Shown here: positions 1 through 11,347 of the stretch, one piece after another
Numbering within the stretch: position 1 is the first letter of the stretch
Layout: each line of letters opens with the position of its first letter
Source of the DNA: Aculops lycopersici
Lineage: Eukaryota; Arthropoda; Arachnida; Trombidiformes; Eriophyidae
NCBI GenBank assembly: GCA_015350385.1
Contig: WNKI01000005.1
Coordinates: 2,041,521 to 2,105,520, forward strand
Direction: 5' to 3'
DNA: 64,000 nucleotides
Notes under the pieces: generated by a model
Database searches by the model: none
Told to the model about the DNA's origin: nothing
Seen by the model: the letters and a program-made list of their open reading frames with translations, nothing else
Position numbers and translations under genes: made by a program

Positions 1-187
<187 letters not shown>

Positions 188-2649
188 AGTCGAGTTGCAA
201 TTGTGATTGTTGCCTTGGTCTTGTCAATGTATCAGACGAGCAACTAGACGAAAAGTCGACAAGCTGACTTCCTGCTTTGGCTTCTTCTTCGCTGTCTCTT
301 CTAACTCTCGTCGTCTCTATTCTATTCCAACCAACCTCTTTGCTCTCCTCTAAATTCAATTTGTTCTCACTATTTACCTGTCACTCATTCGATAAATTCA
401 ATGCTCTCGAATACAATGTTGATTCTAACGACTGCTCTTGCTGATTCGCCAGTACAATAATTTCACACCACATGGGACCTCGACACTTCTCACTCTCTCA
501 GCTAAGTAAAATGAGCAAATTGGAATGCCAAGTCTCTCACTCAATTAATATGGCGACAGTCTGAGGTTGTGTCGTCAAAATGGATGCTTAAGTAGTCAAC
601 AGTCAGTCGACCGTTGTGCTCAGCGACTTGAGGACTCGCCAACATTGGCAACAGTAACATTCAATCGACACCACAATAACCACGCAGAGGATGCCACAAA
701 CGAGACTAATAGCTCACCTACTGTTAGCATGTCAATTTGTTGTGCGACACTCACATACACCTACTAGGAAAAAATTGGCTCCTGCCTCTTGGAACGGGGC
801 AATGTAGTTCTCACCCTTGCCTCTGCTCGACTAGCCAAATCACTCGCTCTCTCATCTAATAAAATTCTAAAGCTAGACTCACTCTAGCAACTCCAGGCAA
901 ATAGGACCTCAACGCGCGAACTCAACTTGGTTAGACGGCAGCTTGAGCTGCGCAGCGATTACGAGCACCTAGCTCGCCGCCACGCAAGCCGGCCAATGCG
1001 CATGGCCAGCTGGCTAGCTTATGAGATAGAGAGAGGGAGAGACTTGCTAGCACTACCGCCACCAAGCGGCGGTACTTGTTAAGCGCAAGACCGCGGGTCG
1101 AGCTTTCGCCTGTGAGCATCTAAATCATCGTGTTTGACTTGAGACTATCAATTCGTCTTAGCAAGACCCAATATCTGATCAGTCGTTTATTTGCCCTCGG
1201 AACTGAGAGTGATTGTCGAAGTTGGTTGCGGAAATGGCAACATCCGCTGGTTTGTTCTCAAACGCCAACCCTTGGTTAGATCTAAGCAGCGGCAGCAGAG
1301 AGGGGTCTCAACGAGGAGTCTGAAGTGGCGCCGCCTGGTGAGCGGCGCATCTAAATGAAACGACAACACAAAACGAGATTCACCTTTACTCTCTGATTGC
1401 TAATCTTAGACCTAAATGTCGCCAGAGATAATGTGATGTTTATGCGCCTCCATTGGTTTAGGTGTAAAAGAGGGAGAGAGAGAGACAAAGAGTTGGAGAC
1501 AATTTGCGAAAAAAGCAGATAGAGATGCAAGAGAGTTTGCCTAAATGAACTTGCTTGGCCTCAACTTGATTGGCCGGAAGTGCAGGAGAAACCATCGGTG
1601 CAACTTTCAAAGCGTCGCAAAGTACGCGCCAACTGCCAAGCAATTTGAGGGCCACAACACAAGATACGACACTAGATCAGAGCAGACTATACAAATGGTC
1701 GATTGGTCAACCAGAAACAAACACATAGTCAGCGACTAACGAAGCTACATTTGGCGCCAATGAAAACCAGAGGCCCAGTGACTTGGACTAACGAGTTGCA
1801 GCTCCTGGCCGACTCGGTGGATGCTCATTTTCTCTCGCTCGCCTTGCTGTTCCATAGTTTTCGCCTTGGTATGCTGGTCCCTCGGGCCTGAGCCGAACCC
1901 TTCGTAGTCTCAGGTTCAGGGTCCGACTAGCCGATGGACTTTGGCCATCTAACCAGCAATCCAATTGGTTGGACTGGCTGTTGGCAAAGTGGAACTGGAA
2001 TCATGCAGACAAGGCATGTTGTCGTCGTCGTTGTCGTGGTGGTCAGCGGTGTTTCGCATGCAGATATCTTCACACAACGGATGATTCGTTAGCTTGCCAA
2101 ATGGTTGGCTATCTTGTCCGTTTGCCTGTCTCTCTCTCTCTTGCGCGCTAGTAGTGGATCTTTACCGTGCAAACGCAGTTTGCAGCTTGTTATTAGGTAT
2201 CGTGGGCCCGACTGGCCAGTTAGCCGAGTGGTTAATTCGATTTGGATGGTGGAACCATGAATTAGTCGGCTCGCTAGTTAATGGACGTTTCCCACTGGCT
2301 GGCATCGGTAGCTGTTCTCGATTTTGTTGGCTTTGACTAAACTCGAGCTAGCTTCTGGTTGGTAGCGGAGTCGGTAGGTGGGTGGGTAGTGGCAACTGAC
2401 GTTGCATTTGGCTTTGGTATCGACTAGGAATCCCGAGAATCAGTTGCACCCACGAGTCAGTTGTATTTGAGTCCGCAAGGGAAGAAGCGGTTAGGTGGGT
2501 AGATTGGTACCAGCTAATAGGTGGCGAGAGTGGTTGTGATGACTGCAACTGGATTTGCATTTGGCAACGAGATACCTGGGGTTTCTGTGGTTGTGGCTTT
2601 GGTTTGTCGGTTTGTGGCCATGGGTCTCATTGAATGGTGCGACACTAAA

Positions 2650-2673
2650 CACACACACACACACACACACACA
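2650..2673. repeat. (CA)n microsatellite
   Basis: An uninterrupted CA dinucleotide run of about 24 bp in non-coding DNA. Confidence 0.95.
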
Positions 2674-4046
2674 GGTATGCGTAGCGACAAATGGGACTTG
2701 ACGGGCGGCTCGTTGCAACTGATGCAATTGGGAGTCGAGTTCCTTGCCTACAGTTGTACAGTTTTGATTTAGAGTTTCATCGGGCGACCGCGTGACCTGG
2801 CGGCAGTGTGGCATAATTGTGGTGAGATTAAGTGGCCGGTGGAGGCGCTTCCGTGGGTGAGACCATCGATATGCGGCGAGAGAGGAGTAGAGATGGCGCA
2901 TCCTGCGCGAATGTGGGGCCAGTGTAATGCAAAGCACAAATGCAGAAACGGAGTCAGTGGCTACAATTCCATTCACCTGCAGTTAGTTAGCTCTCGTCGT
3001 TGTTTGGCGTCCACTAGCTTGTGACGCCATCTTGTTGGTCTCACTCTCTATGTCGTCACTCAATGGAAAGCCAACGTCAGCCAGCCAGTCGGTGTTTTCA
3101 GAGATTCTGTGCTGTACTGTGTCAATTGTACGAGGTGCAAACTTTTCTTCCGACAGCAACGCCGAGCTAACGAGCCACTCGGCGTATAACGAGGGACGGC
3201 CGCGAGTGCCGCCCCCTCGAAGCTTTCGACTTGGCGACTCTGGAGAGACCCAAAATCTAGAAACAAACTGGCCGCTTCTAATGCTACTGGTCCCAATCCT
3301 GCTACTCGTACTGCTGCTACAATGTGGATCTGTATGGTGAGAGCGGCACATGTGCCAAGCAAGACGAAGAGTAAGCTTTATCAGCGAGAAGATGGGCGGG
3401 CAAAAAAGTAGTTTAAATGACCGGATCAGCAGAAGCGGCGCGCGCAAGGTGAGCGTGCATTGCGCGCCTTTGTGTCTGCTTTGTTGGCACTCGCTGTGCG
3501 CCGTCCCCCACTTTGGAGGTTCGAGCAACGAGCGCGCAACTCGCCACTGGCCAGGCGAAGAATGGGGGAGCGAAAAGCGAGAGGCGAATGGGGAGGAGAG
3601 CGAGTGGTCGGCTCGGCTCGGCTCAACTCGGCCAGTTGCAGGCTGCAAGTTGTAAAGCTGCAGCGGCGGCGCGCGATGCAAGCGCAGAGCCATTGGTAAA
3701 GTTGCCGCCTTTGCCACTGCAACGACGACGACGGCGGCGGCGACGTTGTCGTCGTTGTCGCATTGGTCGTCGCTGCTGCCACTGCCGGTGCCGCCGCTGC
3801 GCCTGTTCCACTCGCTCGGCCAACCAAAGCAGTGGCAACGTTGTTAGCTCTCCTCTCGTCTCGTTTTGTGGCAGCGCCCGAAATGCTAGCGCTTACTCGA
3901 CGTTGCTGCTGCTACTTGTGCGTCTGTCTGTCCGTCTGTCTGCGTGTGTGTGCATGTGAATGCAAGTAGCAGTGCTGCTGCCTCTGTGGATGGATTTCCA
4001 GTGCACAGGCAGTGGCAATGGCGGTGGCGGCGGCGGCAAGCAGGCT

Positions 4047-4080
4047 GCTTGCTTGCTTGCTGGCTGGCTGGCTGGCTAGC
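4047..4080. repeat. GCTT/GGCT tetranucleotide repeat
   Basis: Tandem GCTT units change to GGCT units within 34 bp, ending in GCTAGC. It lies in presumed upstream DNA of the MTA gene. Confidence 0.9.
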
Positions 4081-4568
4081 ATAGCGCAACGTTAGGCTAG
4101 GGCCAATAGCGGTGACGGCAGCAGCAGCAGCAGAAGCGGAGCCAGCGGCGACGGCGAAAAATAATAATTGTTCTACTGTCGATCTTGGCCTCTGACGACC
4201 ACGATTAAGGTAGGATCTTGCGCCTCTTCTATCACTTGCATCACATATTCATCTTATCATTATAACTATTCTCATCATTATTCTTTCATAACAATTGACA
4301 ACAAGTTTCAATTTGATTATTAACCAGGCAGGCAATTGATTTGTTGCATTCGACTGTCGATTGTCGCGCAATCGAACTATTAGCAAAAAAATCGTCAGGG
4401 TCCAGCGTATCAATTGATATTGATATAACACAAAGTTACAAACTCAACGACAATTAGCATCACTGTCACCTAAGAGCGAGAAGAAGAACTTGCTACACAA
4501 TTAGCGTTCTTCATCGTCGTTATTATTCATCGTCACAGGAGAGGACATTTTACTATCAAGGCTTACAC

Positions 4569-7233
4569 ATGAATTTCAACCAATTGGCAGCGGCCGCAGC
4601 GGCGGCCGGCCAACCGGGCGGCAACCTAAACATGAGCAACTTCACCTCGGCAGTAACAAGTTTACTTGCCAATAGTAACATTGACCTGAGTTTGTTGGCC
4701 AATCTCGGGCAACCGGGTGGAAATGCGGCACTAAACGTTGTGCAACAGCAGCAGCAGCAGCAGCAACAACAACAGCAACAGCCAACATCGAGACAGAACC
4801 TTCAACAGGCCCATCATCATAGGTCTCTAAACTCAGGCTCCATGGGCGGCCTCAATTCCAACTCGCACCTACCAAGTTCCATTACAAACTTGCAAAGTGC
4901 CGACAATATCCTTGCAGCGGCAGGTTTGCCCGCCTCCCTAGCCGGACTTAACAGTTCGGCCATTGCCGAGCTAGCCGCCTCGGCGGCCGCCAGTGTCGCC
5001 GGCGGCGCTCACCAAACTCAGGCCCATGGAGCCAGTGGCAGGTCCTCCATTCAATCAGCCCATCATAGATCATCCAATCATCATCACCAAAATCACCATC
5101 CATCAGCAACCCATTTGACTGCAGCCCACCAATCGACCAGCGGTGGAAAGGCCCATCTGTCGGCAGCCCATAATCAATCTCAGAATACAATTCACCACCG
5201 TCATTCAACATTGAGTAATCACAACAATAATATCAACAATAATAATATCAACAAGAATATCATGAACAACAATATGAATAACAACTCGAACAACAATATC
5301 AGTAACAATAGTTTAAACAACAACAATTTGAACAACATCAACACAAACATCGTCAATTCAATCAATCACATCAATAACACCACCACCAACAACAACAGCA
5401 TCATCAACAATAACAACAACACAATCACAAACGCAAATGGTATATCCATCATTGCAACCAATGAAACAAGTTCAATAACGCCGCCGAAAGCCTCTACCTG
5501 TTATAAGATTGGAGATTGTGTTTACTTCGATTTAGCACGAGAACCAGATATGCCTTTGCAAATAGGTAGAATAGAAGAAATTTGTAAAACAAACAACGGT
5601 GATAATATTGAGGTTAAAGTTGTAACATTCTTCAGAAGAAGCGACATCTCTAGCTCGCTCATGACACTAGCCGATAAGTATCAATATGATGAAATTCAAG
5701 AAGAAGAATTGAAGAGCCTGGATAAAGAATCACTCAAGAAACGCGAATTATTTTACTCTCGCACCGTCGAGACCATACCTGCAACAAGTATTCGCGGCAA
5801 GTGCGTTGTGCAGTTGTTGAATGAAAGCGAGTCACTCGCTTCGTACCTAGAGAAGGATGACTACTACTTCTATACCCTGGTCTACGATCCACACCAGAAA
5901 ACCATCACCGCCGATAAGGGCGAGATACGAGTAGGTCAGAGGTACCAGGCCGAGGTCACACCACAGCCCATCTACACACAACAGTCTGCTGGCGACCCAG
6001 CCGACACAAGAGACTTGAACGAAATGGAAACCCTTCTTTATACTCCAGAACATAACTTAACTGACGATGACATCAACAAGTTCTTAACTATTGCTAAATC
6101 TGTTGGAACATTTGCCAGGGCTTTGGATTGTAGCACCTCCATCAAGCAACCTAGCCTGCATTTAACAGCTGCATCCGCGTCTAGAGATGTAACTCTATTA
6201 TATGCAATGCAATTATTGCATCAAAACAATTATGACTTGGGTAAAGCAGTGTGTGCCCTAGTGCCTTCGACAGGACCAGTTTTGTGTCGTGATGAGATAG
6301 AAGAATGGACAGCAGGTGAAGCCACTCTCTTTGAGGAGGCCATCGAGAAGTATGGCAGGGAATTTGGTGATATACGTCAAGATTTCGTAAGTATCTAAAC
6401 ATGAAATACTTTTTTGTTATTTGTCTCACCAATCCTCAATTTCTCTCATTTGTGGCCTGATGAATATCGTCACATATGATCACTTTACTTGAGGTAAAAC
6501 AAAACCACTTTCCATGCATGAATCGTTATCTTAAACCTGACTTTACATGATATTATGGGTGGGATATCCTCTTCATTACATCTATACATTTATTTCTCTT
6601 TCTTAGAACTAACCCTAGTTGTATCCACTTCCGAATCGATAGCTTCCATGGAAAAGCGTAAAAAACATTGTAGAATATTACTACATGTGGAAAACTACAG
6701 ACAGATCTATAAACCAACGTAGAATGAAAGCTTTAGAGGCTGAAAACAAGGTGACCATGCTATACATAACGGACCCAGAGAATGAGGCTAAACAACTTCA
6801 AAAGTCGACAGCTAACAATATCAGTGCATCTGCCGTGGCGGCGGCTATGGCCGCAGCAGCGGCCTCAACAGTTCCCGTTTCCGCACCAACCACAACCGCC
6901 TCGGCAGTGGCAGCTCCGACTGCAAGTTCCAACAATAGTAATAACCTGGATGCGGGAAATAAAGCACGACCCCAAAAGAGGCCGCTGGAATCTGACGAAC
7001 CGACGGCGTCAGTGGAGAATCCGAACAATACGACAATCAAACGACGTCAAATAACTGAACCCAAACTATCTGCACATGTTGCATGCCACAATTGGGGCAA
7101 GCCTCCGGGTGAAGAGTTGAGGTTTATTCCATCAAAAGCCGAACGATTGGAAAGGAAAAAGTCCATCACTCGACAACAACTGAAACATCTCGCGCGCCGT
7201 CCTTGGGAACGGCGAGTAAAGTCGAGAGTTTAA
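4569..7233 (+). CDS. MTA1: MTA family co-repressor subunit (BAH-ELM2-SANT)
   Basis: This is a metastasis-associated protein, which in other animals scaffolds HDAC1/2 in the nuclear NuRD complex. Two exons are supported: 4569-6386 and 6643-7233. The intron begins GTAAGT, ends in AG, is phase 0, and restores the conserved DF|LPWKS join. The product is 802 aa. Residues 1-310 are Ala/Gln/His/Asn-rich low complexity with a poly-Q run and long Asn tracts. BAH spans about 311-445 (CYKIGDCVYF, FFRRSDIS), ELM2 about 450-510 (GEIRVGQRYQ) and SANT about 577-628 (EEWTAGEATLFEEA, EYYYMWK). After about residue 650 the sequence is low complexity and basic. The GATA-type zinc finger of typical MTAs (paired CxxC) is absent. 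The N-terminal extension is also atypical, because family members normally start at the BAH domain. An AATAAA follows at 7278. Confidence 0.93.
6387..6642 (+). other. Intron of MTA gene (256 bp)
   Basis: The donor is GTAAGT after codon 606 and the acceptor is AG directly before CTTCCATGG. Without splicing, the frame stops a few codons into the intron in the middle of the SANT domain. Splicing rejoins the conserved residues. Confidence 0.9.
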
Positions 7234-7654
7234 CTTTGCCTAGATGTACAGCCTCCTCTTTTTGTATTGATATCTTGAATAAATCAGATTCTTCACACGC
7301 TACCATCTTGTTAGCCCTAGCTTGTTTTTGACTACTCGCTTCACCTGGTCTTGTCTCAACGCACGTGGGGTCATTGCGAATCACTTTGTAAACCTTGTTG
7401 GTGTTAGTATCATGGAACTCTACATTGTTGTTATCTAATACATAAACTGTCCCGGCTTTCGAGCCTCCCCTTCTTGCACGTTCTACTGTCTCTTTAGGTA
7501 AGCGTATCAGATGAAACGTTTGCTCGTCTTCCGAACCTATTGGCAATGAATCCATTGGCTTCGAGGAAGCGGCCAACACAATTATTGATACAAGACTCCT
7601 GCTTTGACTCCAATTTGCTGCCGGGCTTCTCGACGCACTTATCGAAGCAGACAA
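7166..7654 (-). other. Overlapping open frame, TIMM8 3' side (uncertain)
   Basis: A 162-codon frame runs out of phase with the end of TIMM8, continues through the TIMM8 3' flank and ends antisense to the MTA last exon. The unshared middle part (about 7280-7490) is not antisense to coding DNA, yet stays open with ordinary composition (VYVLDNNNVEFHD, KVYKVIRNDP). I do not recognise the product. It could be a second cistron, an alternative 3' exon, or chance. Confidence applies to real coding status. Confidence 0.25.
7278..7283 (+). terminator. Poly(A) signal of MTA
   Basis: A canonical AATAAA 45 bp after the MTA stop codon, inside the short convergent gap before TIMM8. Confidence 0.75.
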
Positions 7655-7763
7655 TATTTAGCTTCTTGATTTGGGCCTGGATTTGAGCTTTAATTTGAGC
7701 GTTGACAATAAACTCCTTAAGCTCTGGATCTATGTTGTTGGCATCAGTTGGGTTTAAAGCCAT
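7494..7763 (-). CDS. TIMM8A: Mitochondrial import chaperone Tim8
   Basis: A small Tim protein of the mitochondrial intermembrane space. In other eukaryotes Tim8 pairs with Tim13 as a hexameric chaperone delivering hydrophobic precursors to the TIM22 route. The 89-aa product has the diagnostic twin CX3C motif (Cys39/Cys43 and Cys58/Cys62), which forms two disulphides. The family context CVEKPGSKLESK between the pairs marks the Tim8 branch. Length matches the usual 85-97 aa, with no cleavable presequence, as expected for an IMS protein. The start is the first in-frame ATG. It converges on MTA, with 260 bp between the stops. A second frame overlaps its 3' end (see findings). TIMM8A versus TIMM8B cannot be decided. 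Confidence 0.92.
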   Translation of the reverse strand: MALNPTDANNIDPELKEFIVNAQIKAQIQAQIKKLNIVCFDKCVEKPGSKLESKQESCINNCVGRFLEANGFIANRFGRRANVSSDTLT

Positions 7764-8305
7764 TGCTCAATATTAGAATTAGTAATAATGGTGGATATAG
7801 TTGATGTATTTGTTACAAGAGACTAGAATTTGGGCTTTTGAGATTGCGGTTCGGCGGCCACATGTGTAGCTGCATTGTTTTTCTCCCGCTCACACGCTGG
7901 TGGCGCTCGTGTCGCCTCAGCTCGAGCCTTACTGCACGAGACACTCGCTGTGTTGAAATTTCCCAATTTTGATCAATGGAACACCTGCTCGCAAAAAATA
8001 ACGGTCATTCGTGCGACTCGCAAGGTTTACACTAAAAAGAGCAAAGATTATCAAGTAGTTGGATTTGGTGAGTCAAGCGACGGAATGTTCTGACCGGACT
8101 TCTCATTGGAATTTGAATGAGGAGTATTATGTGTCAGATGATAACTATGGTTTTGAGAATATCATTCTGCCCTCGTGGACCTCTCATCTACTAGAGATCA
8201 TCTAGCTTCCGTTCGAATCGTGAATAAAACGCATCGCCAAGATATGTTTCACATATAAATAAAACATAGACTGCAAACACGTCTGCCGTCGCTGTCGATG
8301 GGATT

Positions 8306-8335
8306 GACTGGCCATCGTTGTGTCGATGGCCAGTC
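8306..8335. repeat. Perfect 12-bp inverted repeat with 6-nt loop
   Basis: The left arm GACTGGCCATCG (8306-8317) and right arm CGATGGCCAGTC (8324-8335) are exact reverse complements separated by TTGTGT. It could form a stable hairpin in DNA or RNA. No transcript context is known. Confidence 0.9.
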
Positions 8336-8380
8336 GTCTACACAATAGCGCACCGGAAACGGTCGACGTGATTCACTTGA

Positions 8381-8566
8381 CATGTCGAGCGACTGAAGAC
8401 GTCACAGGACAGGCTGTCGGCTGTGACACCTCATCAAGAATTCTTTTATGACAACATAGATGGCCTTTTTACACCGGAGCAAGCACTAAGAATCAGGAGT
8501 ACAAATGAACAAAAGTTCGCTGACTGGATCGTAGCTCAGTTTGGAGAGTTTGTATATTTGCAGAGA
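8381..8566 (+). other. Candidate orphan coding exon
   Basis: An open phase-0 stretch of 62 codons follows a TGA and ends at a good splice donor (AGA|GTAAGT). Its translation is unbiased and protein-like (FFYDNIDGLFTPEQALRIR, FADWIVAQFGEFVYLQR). There is no in-frame ATG, so a real exon would need an upstream exon, and I could not identify a downstream partner. It may be an internal exon of a small spliced gene or a gene relic. I do not recognise the family. Confidence 0.35.
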
Positions 8567-9502
8567 GTAAGTTCTAAGTGATAGTAGTTATTATCTTATT
8601 GCTCATTTGAAAACTTTATTAACCCGTTAATTAGTTGCTGGCCTGAGAATTTGCCGACTTGTCAAGTTATTTTGGTGTAATTTTCGAATCAACACATTTT
8701 TCTCGACACTGGCAGAGATTCGATACATAGAGTGCTTTCTAAGATGTTCGTTAGGGGAGAGAGTGAGAGTAAAACTAATTTGGATACCACACCGATCATT
8801 TGAGAACCAAAAAGGTCGCGACCGGAATAAAAAAGAAAACCAACTTACCTGCTGACGTATAACCAATTATGTCTCATGGGATTTGCGTCAATGTTGTTGG
8901 CAATGCATTGATTCACAAAAACTAATTTGCAATGAATGGAGTATGACTTTGTTTCATTGCCTTCCCCCAAAACTGACAACGAACGTTAACTGTGAACCCG
9001 CCGCAGCCATTTGAGATCCATGGGGACCTTCGGGGGCCGATCCAAATTTAGTAGGGGTCGCAACGGGCCAGAATCAAAGCGAGAGGCGCATGAGCAGTGA
9101 GCAACCGTTCACTTTCAATCCTAGTGAACGATGGAGCTTGTGATGCTTGTAAGTTGGGGTTAAGAAGTGGCTCTGGCCAGATGCACTTGTTTGCGTTTTG
9201 TAGTCGTCGTTGTCTACGTCGTCGTCATCGTCTTCTTCTTTGTCGATCAGCGACGTGAAGCTATACGACAAAAGGTCTGCGCAGAACAAAGCAACACACA
9301 GCAAGCGACCAATTGGCAAGACCGCATTAAGGTAGTAGTAGTAGCAGTGGCAGCAGACTATTATAGATTGTAGATAGATGAAGCACAAGAAGGCAGGCTA
9401 GCGATATAGCAATCGAGAGGACGAACACAAGCAAGAAAGTGAGTGGATATAAGGGATTGAGTTCTTTTCAAAAATTTGATCTTATTAAATCTTCGAGGGA
9501 AA

Positions 9503-11347
9503 ATGGAGACAAGTCAACAGCAACAACAAGAGCAATACCAATTAGCTGCTGGTGACAATCACACTGCTCATATGGACCCTATGATGTACCCTCACCACCA
9601 TCACCACCACAACCACCCCTATTCAATGCATGCACACCACCACCATCATCATAATCAGAGTCGCTATCACACGCACAGCAATCATTTGGCCAATTCCACA
9701 CCAAATGGCGCAAATGAACACAGCCACCTGCACCAGATGAGTCCAAGACACCTGATGCCCACGTTGGTCGACTACCCGTTGGCTAGCTCAAACGGCTACT
9801 CAATGGCTGGCGTAGTCTCAGCTGATGCAGCGGCTGTTGCCGCCCTTTATGGCAACTCCGGCGTTAATGCCAGCAATCAGCAGGTGGTTGTTGATCAGCA
9901 AAAGGCGGCCAGTATGCTGCTGCACCAATACCAAAGCCACAACAGCAACAGCAACAACCACCACCACCACCATCTTCACCACAACCAACAGCAGCAGCAA
10001 CAACAACAACACCAGGAGCAACAGCAAACTTATCACAATATATACGACCAAGCCAATCAACAGCAACTTCAGCAGCAACACAATCATATCCAGCAGCAGC
10101 AGCAGCACCATCATTCGTATCAAAATCACTACAATAGCATCTACGACAATCAACACAACAACCAAAACCAGGAGCACCATCAACAATCGCAACAACTGCA
10201 CCACCATCAGCATTATGGCCGCGACCAACAACCTGTCGATTCGGAAATTATTGTTGACCAGCTGATGCTACAACAACAACAGCAGCAGACACTTGAAACC
10301 GGAAGTTGCGCGCCAGTTCTCATCAATATCGACCAGTCGTCGACGCCACCCGTGGCAGTTGATCCGGTGGGTCAGACTGCGCCATCTGAGAACCAGCAGG
10401 CGATGAGCAGCAAGAACAGCACCCACGAAGACAGCGCTAATGCGAACAGCAATATTGGCGATCACACCAAGAGCCAAAATACGCGCCACATCCTCATTGG
10501 TCGTGCAAATAACCAAATTGGCCAAGCCGACCACAATGATAACAACATCAACAACGAAGATGATGAAGATGACGATGACGATAGTAGCTTGAGTCGAATG
10601 GGAGCCGGAAGTAATGGGACCAGCGTCATTACAAGCAATGGAAACAGTCACGCAGGCAACAACAACAACATCCACGAAGCTGTCACCTACAAGGACGATG
10701 ACATTGAGCATACAAACTCGCACATCATAGTGACGAACCTAGAAACTGGCCGCAAGGTGCAATTGACAAATGAGGAGTTGACCTCGTTTTCAGTGCGTCA
10801 GTTAAACAAAAAGGTCACTGGTTTTCCCAAGAGCACCATACACAAGTTGAAACAAAGACGCCGAACCCTAAAGAATCGAGGCTACGCGCAAAATTGTCGC
10901 CACAAGCGATTGGATCAAAAGAACAAGTTGGAGAGGCAGAACGAGGAGTTGCGTGAGAGCAACTATAGGCAATCGGCGCGCATTTCCGAGTTGGAGCGAC
11001 AGGTGCGCTTGCAGGCGCGAGAGTTGACTCGGTTGCGAGCCCACTTAGGCAACGTTTTGCAACAGCAACAGCAGCAACAACAACAGCAACAAATTTCAGA
11101 CCAACAACATCAAAACCACCTGCAGCTCCAATTGCAGCAGCATGAGCAGCACCAATTGTCGTCCTCGTCGGCTGGCAACAGCAATGGCAATGGCAGTTGT
11201 AGTGGCAGTAGTAGCAGTAGCATCGACAATTTTTCCTGCGAATCCAAGGTTCACCTGAGCCAAGTTGCCAGTAGCGAAAATCAAAAATTAGATCAACAGA
11301 CAAATCCAAGTTCGTTTGAGCAGCAAGTGGCCAGTACCTATACCTAG
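9503..11347 (+). CDS. maf: Large Maf-type bZIP transcription factor
   Basis: A nuclear DNA-binding regulator of the Maf family (vertebrate MAF/MAFB/NRL, Drosophila traffic jam). The start is the ATG at 9503 (context AAAATGG); an upstream in-frame TTG is not used. The product is 614 aa. Residues 1-400 are dominated by His, Gln and Asn runs with an acidic stretch (EDDEDDDDD). The extended homology region starts near 421 (LTNEELTSFSVRQLNKK). The basic region is about 450-472, with the Maf hallmark RTLKNRGYAQNCR in which Tyr replaces the usual bZIP Ala. A heptad-Leu zipper spans about 475-510, followed by a poly-Q/His tail. Maf proteins bind MARE elements as dimers. The typical large-Maf N-terminal activation motif is not obvious. 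Long non-coding flanks on both sides fit a developmentally regulated gene. Confidence 0.93.
   Translation: METSQQQQQEQYQLAAGDNHTAHMDPMMYPHHHHHHNHPYSMHAHHHHHHNQSRYHTHSNHLANSTPNGANEHSHLHQMSPRHLMPTLVDYPLASSNGYSMAGVVSADAAAVAALYGNSGVNASNQQVVVDQQKAASMLLHQYQSHNSNSNNHHHHHLHHNQQQQQQQQHQEQQQTYHNIYDQANQQQLQQQHNHIQQQQQHHHSYQNHYNSIYDNQHNNQNQEHHQQSQQLHHHQHYGRDQQPVDSEIIVDQLMLQQQQQQTLETGSCAPVLINIDQSSTPPVAVDPVGQTAPSENQQAMSSKNSTHEDSANANSNIGDHTKSQNTRHILIGRANNQIGQADHNDNNINNEDDEDDDDDSSLSRMGAGSNGTSVITSNGNSHAGNNNNIHEAVTYKDDDIEHTNSHIIVTNLETGRKVQLTNEELTSFSVRQLNKKVTGFPKSTIHKLKQRRRTLKNRGYAQNCRHKRLDQKNKLERQNEELRESNYRQSARISELERQVRLQARELTRLRAHLGNVLQQQQQQQQQQQISDQQHQNHLQLQLQQHEQHQLSSSSAGNSNGNGSCSGSSSSSIDNFSCESKVHLSQVASSENQKLDQQTNPSSFEQQVASTYT

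Larger units (their letters stand above)
7764..9502. other. Non-coding interval between TIMM8 and Maf
   Basis: Presumed TIMM8 promoter on the left and Maf promoter/5' UTR on the right. Between them lie two AATAAA hexamers (8223-8228, 8258-8263), two inverted repeats (8306-8335, 8401-8427) and an exon-like open frame (8381-8566). A short stretch before the first AATAAA (about 8060-8205) stays open to a TAG and reads like protein (WNLNEEYYVSDDN), but has no ATG. A small spliced gene or a gene remnant is possible here. I could not assign it to a family. Confidence 0.5.

Noticed and set aside
2983..3827. Overlapping frames of 130-244 codons on both strands
   Set aside because: Four or more frames are open at once in GC-rich, stop-poor sequence. 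The products are Arg/Ser/Ala-biased with no domain.
4948..5211. Minus-strand frame within MTA exon 1
   Set aside because: It is a shadow of the repetitive, stop-poor MTA N-terminal coding region.
8205..8225. GTTCGAATCG as a tRNA B-box
   Set aside because: No matching A-box or cloverleaf arms upstream at tRNA spacing.
9818..10723. Hydrophobic-looking minus-strand frames opposite Maf
   Set aside because: Leu/Val runs arise from antisense reading of CAG/CAA/CAC codons. They are not membrane proteins.
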